A stretch of 64,000 nucleotides of DNA from Halichoerus grypus (Eukaryota > Chordata > Mammalia > Carnivora > Phocidae): the NCBI RefSeq assembly GCF_964656455.1, contig NC_135714.1:63885850-63949849 (forward strand), written 5' to 3'. Positions 62,245 to 64,000 of the stretch are shown here, piece after piece. How positions within the stretch are numbered: position 1 is the stretch's first letter; each line of letters begins with the position of its first letter. A program made the translations under genes and the position numbers. The notes below the pieces were generated by a model, which searched no databases, was not told where the DNA came from, and saw nothing but the letters and a program-made list of their open reading frames with translations.

Positions 62245-64000
62245 GAAAGGCTCTTTTAATATCTTTCAATAATCATTCTCAACATGAATGGGCTAAACAC
62301 TCCCATAAAACGGCACAGGGTTGCAGATTGGATAAAAAGACAGGACCCATCCATATGCTGCCTACAAGAGACTCATTTTGAACCTAAAGATACATCCAGA
62401 CTGAAAGTGAAGGGATGGAGATCCATCTTCCATGCCAGCGGACCTCAAAAGAAAGCTGGGGTAGCAATTCTTATATCAGACAAATTAGATTTTAAACTAA
62501 AGTCTGTAAGTAGAGACACAGAAGGACACTATATCATTCTTAAAGGGTCTATCCAACAAGAAGATCTAACAATTGTAAATATCTATGCCCTCAACATGGG
62601 AGCAGCCATCTACATAAGCCAACTGTTAACCAAAATAAAGAGTCATATTGATAACAATATGTTAATTGTAGGAGACCTCAATACTCCACTCTCAGTAATG
62701 GACAGATCATCTAAGCAGAAAATCAACAAGGAAACAAGAGCTTTGAATGATACATTGGACCAGATGGACCTCATAGATATTTACAGAACACTCCACCCTA
62801 AAACAACAGAATACTCATTCTTCTCAAGCGCACATGGAACTTTCTCCAGAATAGACCACATACTGGGTCACAAATCAGGTCTCAACCGATACCAAAAGAT
62901 TGAGATTATCCCCTGCATATTCTCAGACCACAATGCTTTAAAACTGGAACTCAATCACAAGAAAAAATTTGGCAGAAATTCAAACACTTGGAAGCTAAAG
63001 ACCACTCTGCTCAAGAATGTTTGGGTCAACCAGGAAATCAAAGAAGAACTTAAACAATTCATGAAAATCAATGAGAATGAAAACACATAGGTCCAAAATC
63101 TATGGGATACTGCAAAGGCAGTCCTAAGGGAGAAATACATAGCCATCCAAGCCTCACTCAAAAAAATAAAAAAATCCCGAATTCACCAACTAACTCTACA
63201 CCTTAAAGAACTAGAGAAAAAGCAACAAACGACACCTAAGCCACACATTAGAAGAGAAATAATTAAAATTAGAGCAGAGATCAATGAATTAGAAACCAGA
63301 AACACAGTAGATCAGATCAACGAAACTAGAGGTTGGTTCTTTGAAAGAATTAATATGATAGATAAACCACTGGCCAGACTTATCCAAAAGAAAAGAGAAA
63401 GGACCCAAATTAATAAAATTATGAATGAAAGGGGAGAGATCATGACTAACACCAAGGAAATAGAAACAATTATTAGAAATTATTATCAACAACCATATGC
63501 CAATAAACTGAGCAATCTGTATGAAATGGAGGCCTTCCTGGAAACCTATAAGCTGCCAAGACTGAAACAGGAAGAAATTGACAACCTGAATAGGCCAATA
63601 ACCAGTAACGAGATTGAAGCAGTGATCAAAAACCTCCCAAAAAACAAGAGTCCAGGGCCTGATGGATTCCCTGGGGAATTCTACCAAACATTCAAAGAAG
63701 AAATAATACCTATTCTACTGAAGCTGTTTCAAAAAATAGAAACAGAAGGAAAACTTCCAAACTCATTCTATGAGGCCAGCATTACCTTAATCCCCAAACC
63801 AGGCAAAGACCCCATCAAAAAGGAGAATTTCAGACCGATATCCCTGATGAATATGGATTCCAAAATCCTCAACAAAATCCTAGCTAATGGGATCCAACAA
63901 TACATTAAAAGGATCATCCACCACGACCAAGTGGGATTTATCCCCGGGATGCAAGGGTGGTTCAACATTCGCAAGTCAATCAATGTGATAGACCACATTA
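62245..64000 (+). mobile_element. Young L1, ORF2 region, truncated by window edge
   Basis: Carnivore L1 sequence begins close to the ORF2 start, at about 62,245 plus or minus 20, and continues to the right edge. Upstream DNA is not recognisable as L1 ORF1, so the copy is probably 5'-truncated near the ORF2 start; this is inference. Confidence 0.88.
62284..64000 (+). pseudogene. L1 ORF2 (endonuclease-reverse transcriptase), one premature stop
   Basis: LINE-1 ORF2 makes an endonuclease and reverse transcriptase for target-primed retrotransposition. From the ATG at 62,284 the endonuclease reads for 268 codons with its family motifs: ICCLQETHF, VGDLNTPLS, SRIDHILGHK and SDHNALKLEL. A TAG at 63,088-63,090 interrupts it in the linker before the reverse transcriptase. 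The same frame then stays open for all 910 remaining bases, with early reverse transcriptase motifs LIPKPGKD and FRPISLMN. The catalytic YADD-type box would lie beyond the edge. An in-frame TAA at 62,257 precedes the ATG, so the true ORF2 N-terminus appears damaged or missing. The copy is classed as broken. Confidence 0.9.

Overview
The window is nuclear DNA from a placental mammal of the order Carnivora, most likely a caniform such as a bear, seal or mustelid. The diagnostic feature is about twenty tRNA-Lys-derived carnivore SINEs (head GGCGCCTGGGTGGCTCAG, CT-rich middle, AATAAATAAA tail), many with clear target-site duplications, plus carnivore-type L1 3' ends. Base composition is AT-rich except for one CpG island at about 53.0-54.5 kb. 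Species-level placement is inference.

The only protein-coding gene I can support is ANTXR2 (CMG2, capillary morphogenesis protein 2), transcribed right to left. Its first 11 coding exons lie between 53,497 and 379. Every intron has GT-AG ends and every exon phase joins correctly, giving an unbroken reading frame for residues 1-315: signal peptide, von Willebrand A domain with all five MIDAS residues, and the Ig-like extracellular domain. The transmembrane helix and cytosolic tail would lie beyond the left edge. Intron sizes are very uneven: intron 5 is 120 nt, while introns 3, 7 and 10 are about 13.4, 18.0 and 12.4 kb.

Layout: 1-378 intron 11 (partial); 379-36,866 exons 11 to 4 with repeat-rich introns; 36,867-50,241 intron 3, holding an L1 3' end, a MER5A-like element, several MIRs and an MLT1-like LTR; 50,242-53,497 exons 3 to 1; 53,000-54,560 CpG island, promoter and 5' leader; 54,561-62,244 upstream intergenic DNA with L2, an inverted L1 3' end and a degenerate roughly 60-bp minisatellite; 62,245-64,000 a comparatively young L1 whose ORF2 runs off the right edge and is interrupted by one visible stop codon.

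I found no new gene system, CRISPR array, operon or structural RNA gene. The observations most worth a second look concern ANTXR2 RNA processing (a microsatellite acting as the polypyrimidine tract of exon 6, antisense SINEs near exon 11, a G-rich intronic tract, a uORF and a stop-free leader) and the nearly intact L1 copy.
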